Assembly (NCBI RefSeq): GCF_039555335.1
Contig: NW_027305502.1
Coordinates: forward strand, 186,001 to 250,000
Direction of reading: 5' to 3'
Length of the DNA: 64,000 nucleotides
DNA from: Amphiura filiformis
Taxonomy: Eukaryota > Echinodermata > Ophiuroidea > Amphilepidida > Amphiuridae
In this document: one piece after another, positions 58,801 to 63,517 of the stretch
Position numbering within the stretch: the stretch's first letter is position 1
How the letters are laid out: the number at the start of each line of letters is the position of its first letter
Made by a program: the position numbers and the translations under genes
Notes under the pieces: model-generated
Told to the model about the DNA's origin: nothing
What the model saw: only the letters and a program-made list of their open reading frames with translations
Database searches by the model: none

Positions 58801-61800
58801 CAATAAAGTGGATCAGTGTTTCCCGAACTTGAACCAACTATAACAGTCGGGTAAGATATCTTCCATTGAACGCAACCAATTTTAACCAACACTTTAGAAT
58901 TTTTAGATGTTGTTTTGTACATCACAACTCATGAACACAATAACAAGTGTGTTTATAAACTGAGGATCGAAATACGAGGATCGGAAGACGAGGCTGTGGT
59001 AAAATAAATAGCCAAGACCTCATTAAAATGTATTACAACATAACGGACCATTTTGACGCCAAACAATCCATTTGTTTTAAAAATTTGTCTTGGATGTTCA
59101 CTAACAGGATTTGACTCAAGATTTTAAAATATTAATTTAATAAAAAAAACCATTCCAATAAATAATTTTAAAAAGAATATCAAACTATTGTTTAAAAAAA
59201 AGAACATGGTCATTCTTATGACACAAATGCCTTATATTTTAAAACCTGATTTCAACTTGATCTTTCCAACAATTGATTCAGTAGCCTTGGGCATGGCTTT
59301 CGTTCAGTAAATTCATTTAATCTGTTCACTATTCGAATATTGATGCATGTGTTTAAATTATAAACACACCACAAAAAGTAATTACCCCCTTTATTACGAG
59401 GCAATAATTCAAAATCATTGCATCATTTTTGAAAATTGGGTGACGAAATAGCAACAAAAGCAACATATTCAACTTTTGAATCTGCATATTTTTCATTCGA
59501 AAGGGTCACCATGGCAACAAATGTTGAGCTATTACGACAACGAGGCATCATGTGAATAAAACTGGGTCTTCTTTTTGCTATTTCAGTTTGACAAATTTGA
59601 TGCACAGATTTTTGAGTTGTTACCTTGATTAAGGTGGTAATTACTCTATGTGAGGTGTTTATTTTATTTCTGGAAGTTCCCGCTATTCATACTCCTAATA
59701 TAATTATAAAAGTTCTGTAAATCAAGTGGTCGGAAACCTGGTTGCTTTAATGATTCGTTAAGAATTTTCATGAAAGATGATTTCCACAGTAGAATTTCAA
59801 ATCTTCATTAAAAAATGTTTCAAATTTATATTCTTTATACGTGTCACTGTCACTGATGTTGGATCACAATCACTTTTGATCAAGCCATCAGTCAAGATGG
59901 CGAAAGCTCAAGTCATGAGTCAAATGTCTGGGTTTGTCAAACAAAAATAGGAAATAATTTCAAAAAGGATTTTGATATACTCGGACTTGTTGATAGTTTG
60001 TAAACTTGGCGAGACGGGCGAGATTTAAAGTGCAACTTGTCGTTTTCATGGTGTTTCTGTAAAACGTATGCCTATTATACTGACATAAAGTATGATGAAT
60101 TGGTTCACTTAGTGCCGATTATTAACAAATTAAGGGGGTACTACACCCATTGATTTTTTTTTTCATTTTTTTGCATTTTGTGAAGAAATTACAAAAAAAA
60201 TTGGACATAGTGGTATGCAAAATGAAGGGGCAAATCTACTCGTTTTATTGGTGGTATCGGTATCAATGTAGCTTACATGCTTTTACAGATAGAAGCCAAA
60301 AGGAGGTACATCACTGATGATTTAAATTCACTTCATTTTGGAAAGCTTACTATCAACGGATTTCGTTAAAATTTTGGATATGTGTTGCTAACACATTAGG
60401 GAAATAAAGTTGATATGTAAAATGGGAATAAGTGGTTCCTGATTTCTTTTATGACTTCATGAACTTGGTGCTCCACAACTATCAAAAAGGAACTGGTTAA
60501 AATGCTTCTATTTTCAATGTTGAGCTATATTTTGCATTTTTAACTTGCAACATTATTGCACTGAAACTTAATTAAGCCATAGGTAACAGGTTACAACAAC
60601 CATACTACAGCAATGATGAAAAAAATTGTATTTCTTGTCACCTATACAACCATATTGGGTAGTTTTCCGTAAGCTTAAGTTTTGTGATTTTGGTAACTAT
60701 TTTATATTTATTTGTGAAATCCGTCTCAACTAGGCATTCTAAATTGTACTCACCATTTACATCCCAAGGTATATTAGTATATCCACCATGCACTTCTCGA
60801 TATATATCCAGTTAAAGACAGAATATCAAAATTATGCCTCATATGATATCACAGACTCTCACATGTGTATTCAAACTTGATGCTTAAATTTGACCTGAAC
60901 CAATTGACCTATAACCTGACATACGGTGACCTAATAGCCTTTTCTTCTCCTAACAACTAATGACTATCCATCCATTGTATAAGTGTTTATTTAATTTATT
61001 CAGTGTTATATCATGGTAGGTATTTTGCATGCACCACTATAGATTTTTATAGAGAGTATAACAAAGGATTTAATGTATTCTATTCATGTACCCTACTTGA
61101 ACATTTTCAAAAGAATAAATTATGGTTTGTTATGAAACACAGATCTGAGTTACTAGGTTACAGTAAACAAAAAATATATAGGGCTAAAATGACTTACTAA
61201 AATTGTTGAAATTCACTTTATATGTAGATATATTTTATAAGTTCAGGACATGAGGTGATAAACATATATATGTACTTAATAAATTTGCAAGAAAAAAAAG
61301 AAGAGGGGTACTGATGAAAATCGGGGTATTATATCGCCTTAAAGCAAAACCATTTAGCCGAATAACGTAGCTCACTATTACGTAGCTCACATTTTATCAA
61401 TGGTCAATTTAATTGCATAGTACAAATTACGCTGATTCATTTCTGGATATTATACTGGAAAGTGAAGCAACGACATACGGTACTACACAATCGTTATGAA
61501 TTCGGCAGAGTATAACGAGTCGAAAATTTTAATGCATTTTTCTGACCGCTAATGTTTTAGGTGATTTTTCATTTCCACCAACAATTAAATTATGGTAAAT
61601 ATCCCTACCCTGACGTAAAAATCGAAATTTGGATTTGGGCGATTTAGGTGCGATTCAACAAAGAGACGAATCCTGTATAGCTGTACAAAGCAGGGGGAAA
61701 CCCCAGATTTAATACTAAATGTCCTATTATAAACTTGATTATGTATGGCCATAGGTATCATCTATCCAATAATACCAAAAAGTACTGACATTCCCCACGT

Positions 61801-63517
61801 AGCACATTGCTATGACGTAATAATGTGAGCGAACCGTCATGAAATTGTGAAATCCCAGGAAATTATAGACAAAATATAGGGCAAAGCTGTTATTTCTGCT
61901 TTAAAATCCTCGATTTCAAACGGATTGTTTGCTACATATGACAGGGATGACTATTTATAACTTATATGCCAAGTTTATAGTCCATTTTATTATATAGGAC
62001 AACCAGTAAAAGCCCCAAATTAAGGATGAACGGTACCCTATACAACTCTTTTAATACGCAGCGGTTGAGACTTTTTGGATTTGTCATAAAGCAATAGCTG
62101 TAAACATGATAAATGACCCGTTTTCATGGTTATATGCCTTATTATTATTGTTGCAGAAGTATTGTAAATAAACAATGCACATTCACTTCTATTTATATTT
62201 CATATAGGCCTAGTTGATCATAAATGTTCTCAATTTTTAGCAGGACCGATGGAATGGTACAAAAATGTTCAAATGCCGTTTACTCCTAACAGCGATTTTG
62301 CGTATTCGGCACTCTGTCAAACTCATAACGATATCATAATACCACCGTTTATATAATATTGTAATTCCTGAAGAACAATGATTAAGTATAGCTCACATCA
62401 TTAACGAGGTCGAGTTTAAATTAGACGGTTCAACATTTTTCGTCAGCTGAGATGGAGTATTAGAGCGGTATTTGGTCATAATATTTCAATAATAATTTGC
62501 CGAAAGAATGCCCATGCATACACAATCGCGTTATTGTTATTTTATGATATAATATACATGATATTATTATGATAACGTAGCTCACTGTAAGTTCGTGGAA
62601 ATAATTTGGTTTTCATAGTTAGTTTAATCTTTATTAACGTTACACTCTCACATAGAGACCAGCCAATTTTGGCTTATGAGTGACAAAACAATAATATACA
62701 ATATAAAAATATAGCACAAATATGTTCTGTCAGAAATCGGTGAAATCTACTCGGAACACCGAGATTTGCCATACATCCAATGGCGTTATGAGTGTGCTAT
62801 CAGCTCTGGAAGGTCCAAACACGCTCAAATCAAGTTTACATGACCAAAATACTGCATTAAACTGTATTTTCGACAACCAATTTTATACATCGATGTTTAA
62901 TATAAGAGCCCTTTTCAGATAAGACATCTCTATGTAGTCTTTCCTTGTGTTTATTTTTTTTTTAATAATGTAAAAGAGTGAAAATTCACTCTTTTAGAGT
63001 GAATTTTCACTCTTACAAAGAGTGACTCTAGGGACCAGTCCTTGAAGAGTGAAAATCACTCTTTGTAAAGAGTGAAAATATTTCCTTAAAAGACTGAAAC
63101 CCACTCTCAAAAGAGTGGAAATGAAATGACTCTCACTCCAAGAAAGTGGTAATTCACTCTTATTAGAGTGAAAACTAATCAATCTTTTTAGAGTGAATTA
63201 TATTACTCTCTTGTCACTCGAATAGGAGCCAATTTTACTCGATAAGAGTGAAAATCAGTTCACTCTTGACAGGGAGTGAAAATTTTAGAAAATATTATCA
63301 TGTTGTTGTTTTTAAAAAAAAACCTTGACTATATTATGTTTATAATAAAGTTTCTTAGGCTAAATAACGGGTTAATAACCCGCGATTTAGACCCACTTTC
63401 CGTAGAATAAATTTGTCATACTTACTTTTCTTGCGCCAAAGTTATAACAGCAATACCACATAGCAGCAGCGAGACAAGCCGCGTCGTTGCAACCAAACCA
63501 CTCGCATTTCTCCTCAT
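25478..63517 (-). CDS. Gene B: GlyR/GluCl-like anion channel subunit, nine exons, complete
   Basis: This is a full paralogue of gene A covering 38 kb. Coding exons on the minus strand are 63517-63426, 56961-56855, 42578-42508, 39836-39619, 38302-38220, 37865-37731, 34499-34270, 28663-28499 and 25897-25478, 1,521 nt in all, or 506 residues plus stop. Order: signal peptide; N-terminal helix (LLENYDNRIRPYFA); loop D (YLRQRWHDPRL); loop A (WVPDLIITN); Cys-loop (C-AMDFHRFPLDFQS-C); loop C (CTKILKTGVYSC); TM1; TM2 with PARVALGVTTIL; TM3; a basic cytoplasmic loop; and TM4 (RISRIMFPLCFVIFNLGYWS). It should be an anion-selective subunit in the plasma membrane. Compared with A, TM2 2' is Ala and the residue two after W in TM3 is Ala. 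Intron 2 (14.3 kb) holds a satellite and an LTR retrotransposon. Possible poly(A) signals lie at 25264-25269 (ATTAAA) and 25003-25008 (AATAAA). Ligand unknown. Confidence 0.94.
26253..27296. mobile_element. TA-flanked element with long TIRs, CAGGGTGTCCC ends
   Basis: TA at 26251-26252 and 27297-27298. Inverted ends CAGGGTGTCCCAGAAAAAAT; pairing extends inward at least to GAAGAAATGAGCGATTACAT (26402-26421) against 27120-27145, so each arm is about 200 bp. No transposase. TA target suggests the Tc1/mariner group. It sits in intron 8 of gene B. Confidence 0.8.
27641..27915. mobile_element. CAGCAAACACAAAACGTTT family, copy 2
   Basis: Ends at AAAACGTTTTGTGTTTGCTG (27895-27914). The left part carries AAAATGTTTTATTG. 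The reverse-oriented interior matches copy 1 (CATACAAAACGTTTT-like, TTTGGTCAAATAATATTTGG). Confidence 0.65.
27937..28299. mobile_element. hAT-type non-autonomous element with 8-bp duplication
   Basis: The body 27945-28291 has ends CAGTGGC and GCCACTG and is flanked by identical TTTGCGTA (27937-27944, 28292-28299). Related to 449-791. Confidence 0.85.
28499..28663 (-). CDS. Gene B exon 8: TM3 and basic loop
   Basis: 165 bp in phase 0, acceptor tttcacag, donor gtaagt. It encodes AIDIWFAACFIFVIGALVEY and a lysine-rich start of the cytoplasmic loop (EDEKKKKKKISNS). The lysines come from a TTC/GAA microsatellite inside coding sequence, so this loop may vary in length between individuals. Confidence 0.9.
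28664..29230. other. Gene B intron 7, hairpin repeat only
   Basis: 28738-28786 has two direct copies of CCGCTTTTTCTCCTTGGAGA, each containing the palindrome TTCTCCTTGGAGAA. Nothing else recognised. Confidence 0.5.
30764..30818. repeat. Short hairpin AAGAAAAGAAAATGG
   Basis: AAGAAAAGAAAATGGAAAAG is inverted right after ATTAAAAT as CTTTCCCATTTTCCTTTTCT; a stem of about 22 bp. Purine/pyrimidine-rich. Confidence 0.6.
31916..32640. repeat. Imperfect tandem duplication of about 400 bp
   Basis: TAAATGCTTTACGCTGTCCA (31921) returns at 32313, AACAAACAAGGTTTAAA at 32008 and 32398, and CTTTTCTTGTAAACGAGAGC at 32101 and 32530, in the same order. Offset 392-429 bp because of indels. Confidence 0.75.
33091..33642. 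other. No recognised feature (gene B intron 7)
   Basis: AT-rich, no repeat recognised. Confidence 0.4.
33643..33785. mobile_element. GTCAGTCCGAA element with telomere-like core, copy 1
   Basis: Ends GTCAGTCCGAACCACCG and reversed CCCCGTCAGTCCGAAACACC enclose CTAACCCTAAACCCAACCCT, a degenerate CCCTAA tract (33690-33735). The right end matches 58128-58175 almost exactly. Confidence 0.75.
34119..34259. mobile_element. 141-bp foldback MITE abutting the exon 7 donor of gene B
   Basis: Inverted ends TGAAAGACAGATATAAAAAG and TGAAAGACAGCGATAAAAAA, continuing GACTAGTTCGC. The right end is 10 nt inside intron 7 (34260-34269). Confidence 0.85.
34270..34499 (-). CDS. Gene B exon 7: loop C end, TM1 and TM2
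   Basis: 230 bp, acceptor ttataaag (weak pyrimidine tract), donor gtaact. It encodes VYSCIGADFLFRRTLGYY, TM1 (LLQTYIPSTLLVVTSWVSFW), and TM2 beginning GSPARVALGVTTILTMIT, ending PKVSYIK. Ala at 2', Leu at 9'. A foldback element begins 10 nt past the donor. Confidence 0.94.
35378..35512. repeat. 22-bp tandem repeat GGTGCCCTGATATGGTAAA
   Basis: Six imperfect copies of GGTGCCCTAATATGGTAAAA with variants GTGTCCCGATATGGTAAAT. Confidence 0.85.
35505..35632. repeat. ATACACCCC-TGGAAGAC family fragments, two ends in direct order
   Basis: CATGTCTTCCATAAATTATG, TTTTCAACTGGAATAGCCCA (35551 on) and again TTTCAACTGGAATAGCCCAT (35607 on). Confidence 0.65.
35811..35960. mobile_element. Short foldback MITE with AAGCTGAATTTATACT ends
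   Basis: AAGCTGAATTTATACTCCAT and AAGCTGAATTTATACTATAC are inverted at the two ends, followed by ATCGCTGAGCGA. 150 bp, no ORF. Confidence 0.8.
36140..36534. mobile_element. CAGCAAACACAAAACGTTT family, copy 3 (both ends)
   Basis: CCAGCAAACACAAAACGTTT at the left and, reversed, CCAGCAAACACAAAACATTT at the right. Interior AACGTTTTTAA and AATATTTTGTCAACACT are shared with copies 1 and 2. Confidence 0.75.
36535..37377. other. Gene B intron 6, GC-rich hairpin near 36700
   Basis: 36666-36716 has (GTCC)n followed by CGCGCGCTATCGCGTGCGCG, a strongly self-complementary alternating stretch. Several TAGGCCTA motifs lie at 36760-37030. No gene. Confidence 0.45.
37378..37720. mobile_element. Foldback element abutting the exon 6 donor of gene B
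   Basis: GCACTTACTTGTGTACGTTT at the left and GCACTTATTTGTGTACGTTT reversed at the right; arms continue through GTCAACACT, GTGACTGCTA, ATCTCCAGCG and TTGCCAGTTGAT. The right end is 10 nt inside intron 6 (37721-37730). Confidence 0.85.
37731..37865 (-). CDS. Gene B exon 6: loop B to loop C
   Basis: 135 bp, acceptor gtcgtag, donor gtaaat. It encodes ENTIENVHYYWHEDPVEFHL, LLKLPQYEV and HNCTKILKTG. A foldback element begins 10 nt inside the following intron. Confidence 0.92.
38116..38209. repeat. Small foldback with TTTTAACTC ends abutting the exon 5 donor
   Basis: TTTTAACTCCTTA at the left and TTTTAACTCTTA reversed at the right; interior ACAAGAGTTACAA and TTCACTCTTTTCACA. Ends 10 nt inside gene B intron 5. 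The short ends make this weaker than its neighbours. Confidence 0.5.
38220..38302 (-). CDS. Gene B exon 5: Cys-loop exon (83 bp)
   Basis: Acceptor tttacag, donor gtaagt. It encodes LNLQLSCAMDFHRFPLDFQS, then CEADFES; cysteines 13 residues apart with FPLD. Identical length to gene A exon 5. Confidence 0.94.
38303..39296 (-). other. Gene B intron 4, mostly featureless
   Basis: 38725-38760 carries one end of the CGTTATGA-TTCGGCAGA family (ACTCTGCCAAATTCGTAACG). Nothing else recognised. Confidence 0.4.
39297..39546. repeat. Foldback rich in AGAGTG motifs
   Basis: ACTCTCTAAATGTA (39300) and the inverted TACATTTAGAGAAT (39529-39542) enclose many CACTCT/AGAGTG motifs. Related to 62955-63285. Confidence 0.5.
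39619..39836 (-). CDS. Gene B exon 4: ligand-binding domain, loops D, A and E
   Basis: 218 bp, acceptor caattag, donor gtcggt. It encodes DFGVTIYLRQRWHDPRLEYD, WVPDLIITNAK and SSGDVLYNMR; same length and phases as gene A exon 4. Confidence 0.93.
39985..40225. repeat. 76-bp tandem repeat, three copies
   Basis: GACGCTAGACTTGGAAAATG, GACGCTGGGCATGGAAAATG and a third copy with GGGACATGGAAAATG are spaced about 75 bp, each followed by CACTGGTAT and ATGTTTGCTG. Confidence 0.8.
40287..41175. repeat. (TTCTA)n pentanucleotide satellite
   Basis: Long runs of TTCTATTCTATTCTATTCTA with point variants. A block AAGAATAAGGATGAGCTGTC is repeated at 40698 and 40906, showing a duplication inside the array. 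In intron 3 of gene B. Confidence 0.93.
41487..41670. mobile_element. ATACACCCC-TGGAAGAC TIR element
   Basis: Ends TGTTGAAATTCATCATACAA and reversed TTGAAATCCATATACCCC; interior AGTGTGAATTTCATATGGGG. Same layout as 58439-58622. Confidence 0.75.
41672..42480. repeat. TTC/GAA repeat with strand switch
   Basis: Pyrimidine-rich to 41880, purine-rich (GAAGAAGAATTTGAAGAAG) 41881-42047, then pyrimidine-rich (TTCTTCTTCAAATTCTTC, roughly 12-15 bp unit) to 42480. Antisense switches make large hairpins. All ORFs through it are repeat artefacts. Confidence 0.92.
42508..42578 (-). CDS. Gene B exon 3: beta1 strand
   Basis: 71 bp, acceptor tttatag, donor gtaagt. It encodes MPVRVEVGFYLASFDSIRES, the same length and phase as gene A exon 3. 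A purine-rich GAA repeat starts about 27 nt into the following intron. Confidence 0.88.
42579..43597 (-). other. Gene B intron 2, 3' part, no feature recognised
   Basis: AT-rich. A (GTTTT)n run lies at 43323-43355. Confidence 0.4.
43916..44190 (-). pseudogene. LINE (non-LTR retrotransposon) 3' end, 5'-truncated
   Basis: Flanked by a 12-bp duplication GTTACAATGTCA (43904-43915, 44191-44202). On the minus strand it reads LARVKIHQLKFLGHILRLED, then KRKPGRPRT, an in-frame stop, and RNSWRKRVVACSAAD before a stop and an (ATG)n tail. GHILRLED, GKRKPGRPR and the trailing W-R motif are typical of the C-terminal part of LINE ORF2. Truncation, tail and duplication fit target-primed insertion. Confidence 0.8.
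45032..45323. mobile_element. 292-bp insertion with 8-bp duplication in the satellite
   Basis: ACATAATC flanks both sides (45024-45031, 45324-45331), and removing the insert restores the satellite unit. Contains GTAGGTGGCAGCAGCATTTT twice in part. Ends are only weakly inverted; hAT-like by duplication length. Confidence 0.65.
46048..47483. mobile_element. hAT-like insertion with GTGATAC duplication
   Basis: GTGATAC at 46041-46047 and 47484-47490; ends CAGGCGGTTGACA and reversed CAGAGAGTTGATA. Removing it restores the satellite unit. No transposase recognised. It contains the foldback 46848-47317. Confidence 0.7.
46848..47317. mobile_element. Foldback with ATTAAAGCCATATTATAACA ends
   Basis: ATTAAAGCCATATTATAACA at left and ATTAAAGCCATATTATAACA reversed at right (perfect over 20 bp); TTTTATT-rich interior. 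Nested in 46048-47483. Confidence 0.8.
48346..49464 (+). repeat. 5' LTR
   Basis: 1,119 bp, starts TGTGATGTGCCC, ends CTCGTAACA. TATAAAAAG at 48691 is a likely promoter TATA box and AATAAA at 49381 a likely poly(A) signal. A roughly 30-bp motif GGAGAAAGCAGCGCAAGGAG is repeated three times near 49021-49110. Confidence 0.92.
48691..48700 (+). promoter_or_regulatory. Putative LTR TATA box
   Basis: TATAAAAAGC inside the 5' LTR; the same in the 3' LTR near 55077. Position about 345 bp into the LTR fits a U3 promoter, by inference. Confidence 0.5.
49470..49489 (+). other. Primer-binding site, tRNA-Pro-like
   Basis: TGGGGGCTCGTCGTCCGGGA lies 5 nt after the LTR. It matches the complement of a tRNA-Pro 3' end except for an extra GTC-type triplet (CGTCGTCC where CGTCC is expected). 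Confidence 0.7.
49549..51885 (+). CDS. gag-protease ORF of the Gmr1-like element, frame lost at its end
   Basis: 778 codons. Residues 1-60 form an acidic, helical SAP-like segment; 75-215 is a long Gln/Glu/Lys/Met coiled coil; 220-400 is a capsid region with YVKLVPKFKEKEVDEYF and LVPEAYRQKFR, resembling SCAN domains; at about 463 a CCHC zinc knuckle reads CTHCKRPGHTMTQC. A retroviral-type protease follows, with RDTCCARSMI at the active site and LLGNDLA downstream. The last 25 codons leave the true frame at the C run near 51850, and the start of integrase continues in another frame. The ATG at 49549 is the first in frame after the primer-binding site. Confidence 0.88.
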   Translation: MPEFKAEEFLETINWEKFDKLKKPDLLAFAKYYELDVKQANRKQIIKNALIEVLVDEEYFEESILDKRKEVKTEIGDAVKLKELEVQVEMEKMKMQLQLDMQKLDMQNKEKQERLDMENKERQERLDMQNKKLEMEEKARQEKMALEHHKLETEEKEKVAKLELEKQKLDMEEKEKLAKIQMEAHLKEKEIEFEQEKLAKLGDKYSSSFSSKSKSGFDVTKYVKLVPKFKEKEVDEYFQHFEKVATNLKWPPEHWTLLLQSSFVGKARETYSALPIEKCNNYEEVKQAVLKAYELVPEAYRQKFRDSRKQADQTHVEFARVKEQMFDRWLGSKEVKDDFGQLKQLVLIEEFKKCVHVDIKTHLDESASKIKTLNEAATMADDYGLTHKLNGSRFGHNRSYSNRFSHNQPRTNQGGTQEVKPQSNSQHSAGGRGTPGSSGNRAKFGTEFKAKVTCTHCKRPGHTMTQCYFLKGRQDAQKQQQTASNTVGCAVSLESKKQVSQIKKQEFPQKGGETDKVCEEFEPFVLEGVVSLGENGSPKPIKIVRDTCCARSMILEGTLPFNEDSSAGNALIQGIGMEIISVPLHKINLKSDLVSGPVTIGVRHELPVKGVSMLLGNDLAREKVFPDPIVTDKPCLQDDNSEEEEIFPACAVTRAMSKRASLETIEDNQIDDLGYNLEDTFVSKLNEKEDKLPSPGDKNTPKNDTASEHEQIGETMRDPLSHDKLILEQQNDPELKEINQRALTLEEAEQNSVCFYKQDDVLMRKWRPLMYLPMKSGR
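51843..52034 (+). pseudogene. Integrase N-terminal zinc-finger segment in a shifted frame
   Basis: This frame carries HDSPMAGHLGVKKTHERIL, the His-His half of the H2C2 zinc finger of retroviral-type integrases; the Cys-Cys half (YCKTCHIC) is in the following frame after a run of four A near 52020. It is a broken part of pol, not a separate gene. Confidence 0.8.
52033..54438 (+). CDS. Integrase core, reverse transcriptase and RNase H of the Gmr1-like element
   Basis: The longest ATG-started ORF is 52102-54438, but the frame is open from about 52033. Order: integrase core with acidic residues in VIIDCVGPLPKT, IQSDKGSNFTS and PESQGALERFH (DDE); a GPY/F-like C-terminal domain (RYHGPCEVESKVGEVDYIIK); a linker rich in DNVDKHADVDK; then reverse transcriptase with YRLVADMRAAN, FDLLKGYWQVP, FGLKNAPATFQRMVN and the catalytic YVDD; then RNase H with LTVDASDIGCGG and IEKECLALLLAL. 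It stops early in RNase H at 54438 because a base is missing in a C run at about 54413. Confidence 0.92.
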   Translation, partial: EYCKTCHICQVVGKPNQKIPPAPLKPIPAFDEPFSRVIIDCVGPLPKTKSGNQYLLTIMCASTRFPEAIPLRNIKAVTIVKALTKFFTFVGLPKSIQSDKGSNFTSGVFQQVMYQLGIEQYTSSAYHPESQGALERFHQTLKNMIRTYCLEFQRDWDEGVHLLLFAAREAVQETLGFSPFELVFGHTVRGPLKLLKEKWLNEKSDINLLDYVSNFKHRLNRVTDIAKENLKQGQAKMKQWYDKHAKERVFKPGDKVLVLFPIPGHPLQARYHGPCEVESKVGEVDYIIKTPGRRKSRQLCHINMLKEYVERSDSGIPKPVCTVKHADNVDKHADVDKIANVDKSKDDNSDVTFDQDKELEHKEYNVKLNNSDVLTNLDSKLGHLSQDQQSQIANLIHKFDNIFPDTPSRTNAAFHDVDVGDTKPIKQHPYRVNPLKMEHLKNEINYMLDNDIIESSSSEWSSPCILVPKPDGSYRLVADMRAANVHSKTDSYPIPRIDDCIDKIGNAKFVSKFDLLKGYWQVPLTDRAKEISAFCTPFGLYQYKVMPFGLKNAPATFQRMVNQIVADIEGCEAYVDDLIVYSQTWEQHMEQLHQLFEKLSEVQLTVNLVKSEFCHATVTYLGYVVGQGQVKPIKAKVEAIEQYPTPVNKKALMRFLGMVGYYRKFCPNFSEIASPLTDLLKKDAKFIWSEQCENAFHKVKSILMSSPVLTAPDFQKQFKLTVDASDIGCGGVVMQEGEDQIDHPICYFSRKFSKHQRNYSTIEKECLALLLALLHFDVYLGTTVYPVLVFTDHNPSPSSTG
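54439..54556 (+). pseudogene. RNase H C-terminus in a shifted frame
   Basis: VRWSLTLQEYNLDIKHIKGK and NVMADALSR, the usual RNase H end, are in a frame different from the upstream RT ORF; both a C run (54413) and an A run (54445) lack one base relative to a continuous frame. A stop follows at 54554-54556. Confidence 0.8.
54714..54729 (+). other. Polypurine tract
   Basis: AAGGGGAGGG immediately precedes the 3' LTR start TGTGATG at 54730; standard plus-strand primer. Confidence 0.85.
54730..55849 (+). repeat. 3' LTR
   Basis: 1,120 bp, nearly identical to the 5' LTR. Differences seen: one G fewer near 54804, two C more near 54942, A/G at 55068, C/A near 55117, C/T near 55137, and an A-rich tract replacing TCGTGCTTC near 55155. 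The last 650 bp appear identical. Confidence 0.92.
56401..56510. repeat. Isolated 131-bp satellite unit
   Basis: CACTGGTCTTGATACATTAC, GTGTGACTTTGCAACATAGT and GTGATACATAATACTTG continue the unit interrupted at 47676. Confidence 0.8.
56511..56700. repeat. GC-rich GAGCGGCGAAGCCGCGAC repeat
   Basis: Short palindromic units GCGGCGAAGCCG and GCGCCGAAGGCGC in tandem (56535-56615), unlike the AT-rich surroundings, followed by GGTGGCGCTCCCACTAGCTA. Probably part of a mobile element; type unknown. Confidence 0.6.
56855..56961 (-). CDS. Gene B exon 2: N-terminal helix
   Basis: 107 bp, acceptor tttaccag after a strong pyrimidine tract, donor gtaagt. It encodes ESDLKRRNIKQENATMNLLR, then ELLENYDNRIRPYFA, aligning with gene A exon 2 (four codons longer there). 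Confidence 0.9.
57039..57226. mobile_element. Foldback MITE carrying CCAAT boxes
   Basis: Ends GAGAACTACCTGCCGAT and reversed GAGCACTACCTGCCGAT. Inside are ATTGG or CCAAT at about 57053, 57071, 57080, 57121, 57154 and 57189. Lies 78 nt upstream of gene B exon 2. Confidence 0.75.
57227..57764. other. No recognised feature (gene B intron 1)
   Basis: AT-rich intronic sequence. Confidence 0.4.
57765..58175. mobile_element. GTCAGTCCGAA element with telomere-like core, copy 2
   Basis: Ends CCCCGTCACTCCGAAACATC and reversed CCCCGTCAGTCCGAAACACC. The interior has TTAGGGTTAGGGTT (58050-58070) and then CCTAACCCTAACGCTAACGC (58083 on), i.e. telomere-like repeats on both strands. Confidence 0.8.
58439..58622. 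mobile_element. ATACACCCC-TGGAAGAC TIR element, best-preserved copy
   Basis: 184 bp with inverted ends GGCTATTCCATTTGAAATCC and GGCTATTCCTGTTGAAATCT, both continuing ACACCCCCTATGGAAGAC. Confidence 0.85.
58623..59359. other. No recognised feature (gene B intron 1)
   Basis: AT-rich; no repeat recognised. Confidence 0.4.
59360..59662. mobile_element. Foldback with TAAACACACC ends
   Basis: TAAACACACCACAAAAAGTA and, reversed, TAAACACCTCACATAGAGTA, both followed by ATTACC. Confidence 0.7.
59663..60129. other. No recognised feature (gene B intron 1)
   Basis: AT-rich intronic sequence. Confidence 0.4.
60130..61342. mobile_element. TTAA-flanked element related to 8924-9286
   Basis: TTAA at 60130-60133 and 61339-61342. 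Left end GGGGGTACTACACCCATTGA; right end reversed GGCGATATAATACCCCGATT, a degenerate inverted copy. About 1.2 kb, no transposase. Confidence 0.55.
61492..62330. mobile_element. CGTTATGA-TTCGGCAGA family element, full length
   Basis: Ends CGTTATGAATTCGGCAGAGT and reversed CGTTATGAGTTTGACAGAGT. 839 bp. Its right half is the uninterrupted relative of 29231-33090. Confidence 0.75.
62331..62954. other. No recognised feature (gene B intron 1)
   Basis: AT-rich; AACGTAGCTCACT at 62573 also occurs at 61366. Confidence 0.4.
62955..63285. repeat. AGAGTGAAAATTCACTCTTT repeat cluster
   Basis: At least a dozen alternating GAGTGAAAATTCACTCTT-type half-sites in both orientations, spaced 20-40 bp, 140 nt from gene B exon 1. 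Related motifs are at 38116-38209 and 39297-39546. Confidence 0.8.
63426..63517 (-). CDS. Gene B exon 1: start codon and signal peptide
   Basis: The ATG at 63517-63515 begins MRRNASGLVATTRLVSLLLC, then GIAVITLAQE: charged N-region, hydrophobic core and Ala-Gln end typical of a cleaved signal peptide. 92 bp, donor gtaagt, ending after two bases of a codon, which fits exon 2 and matches gene A. Confidence 0.85.
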
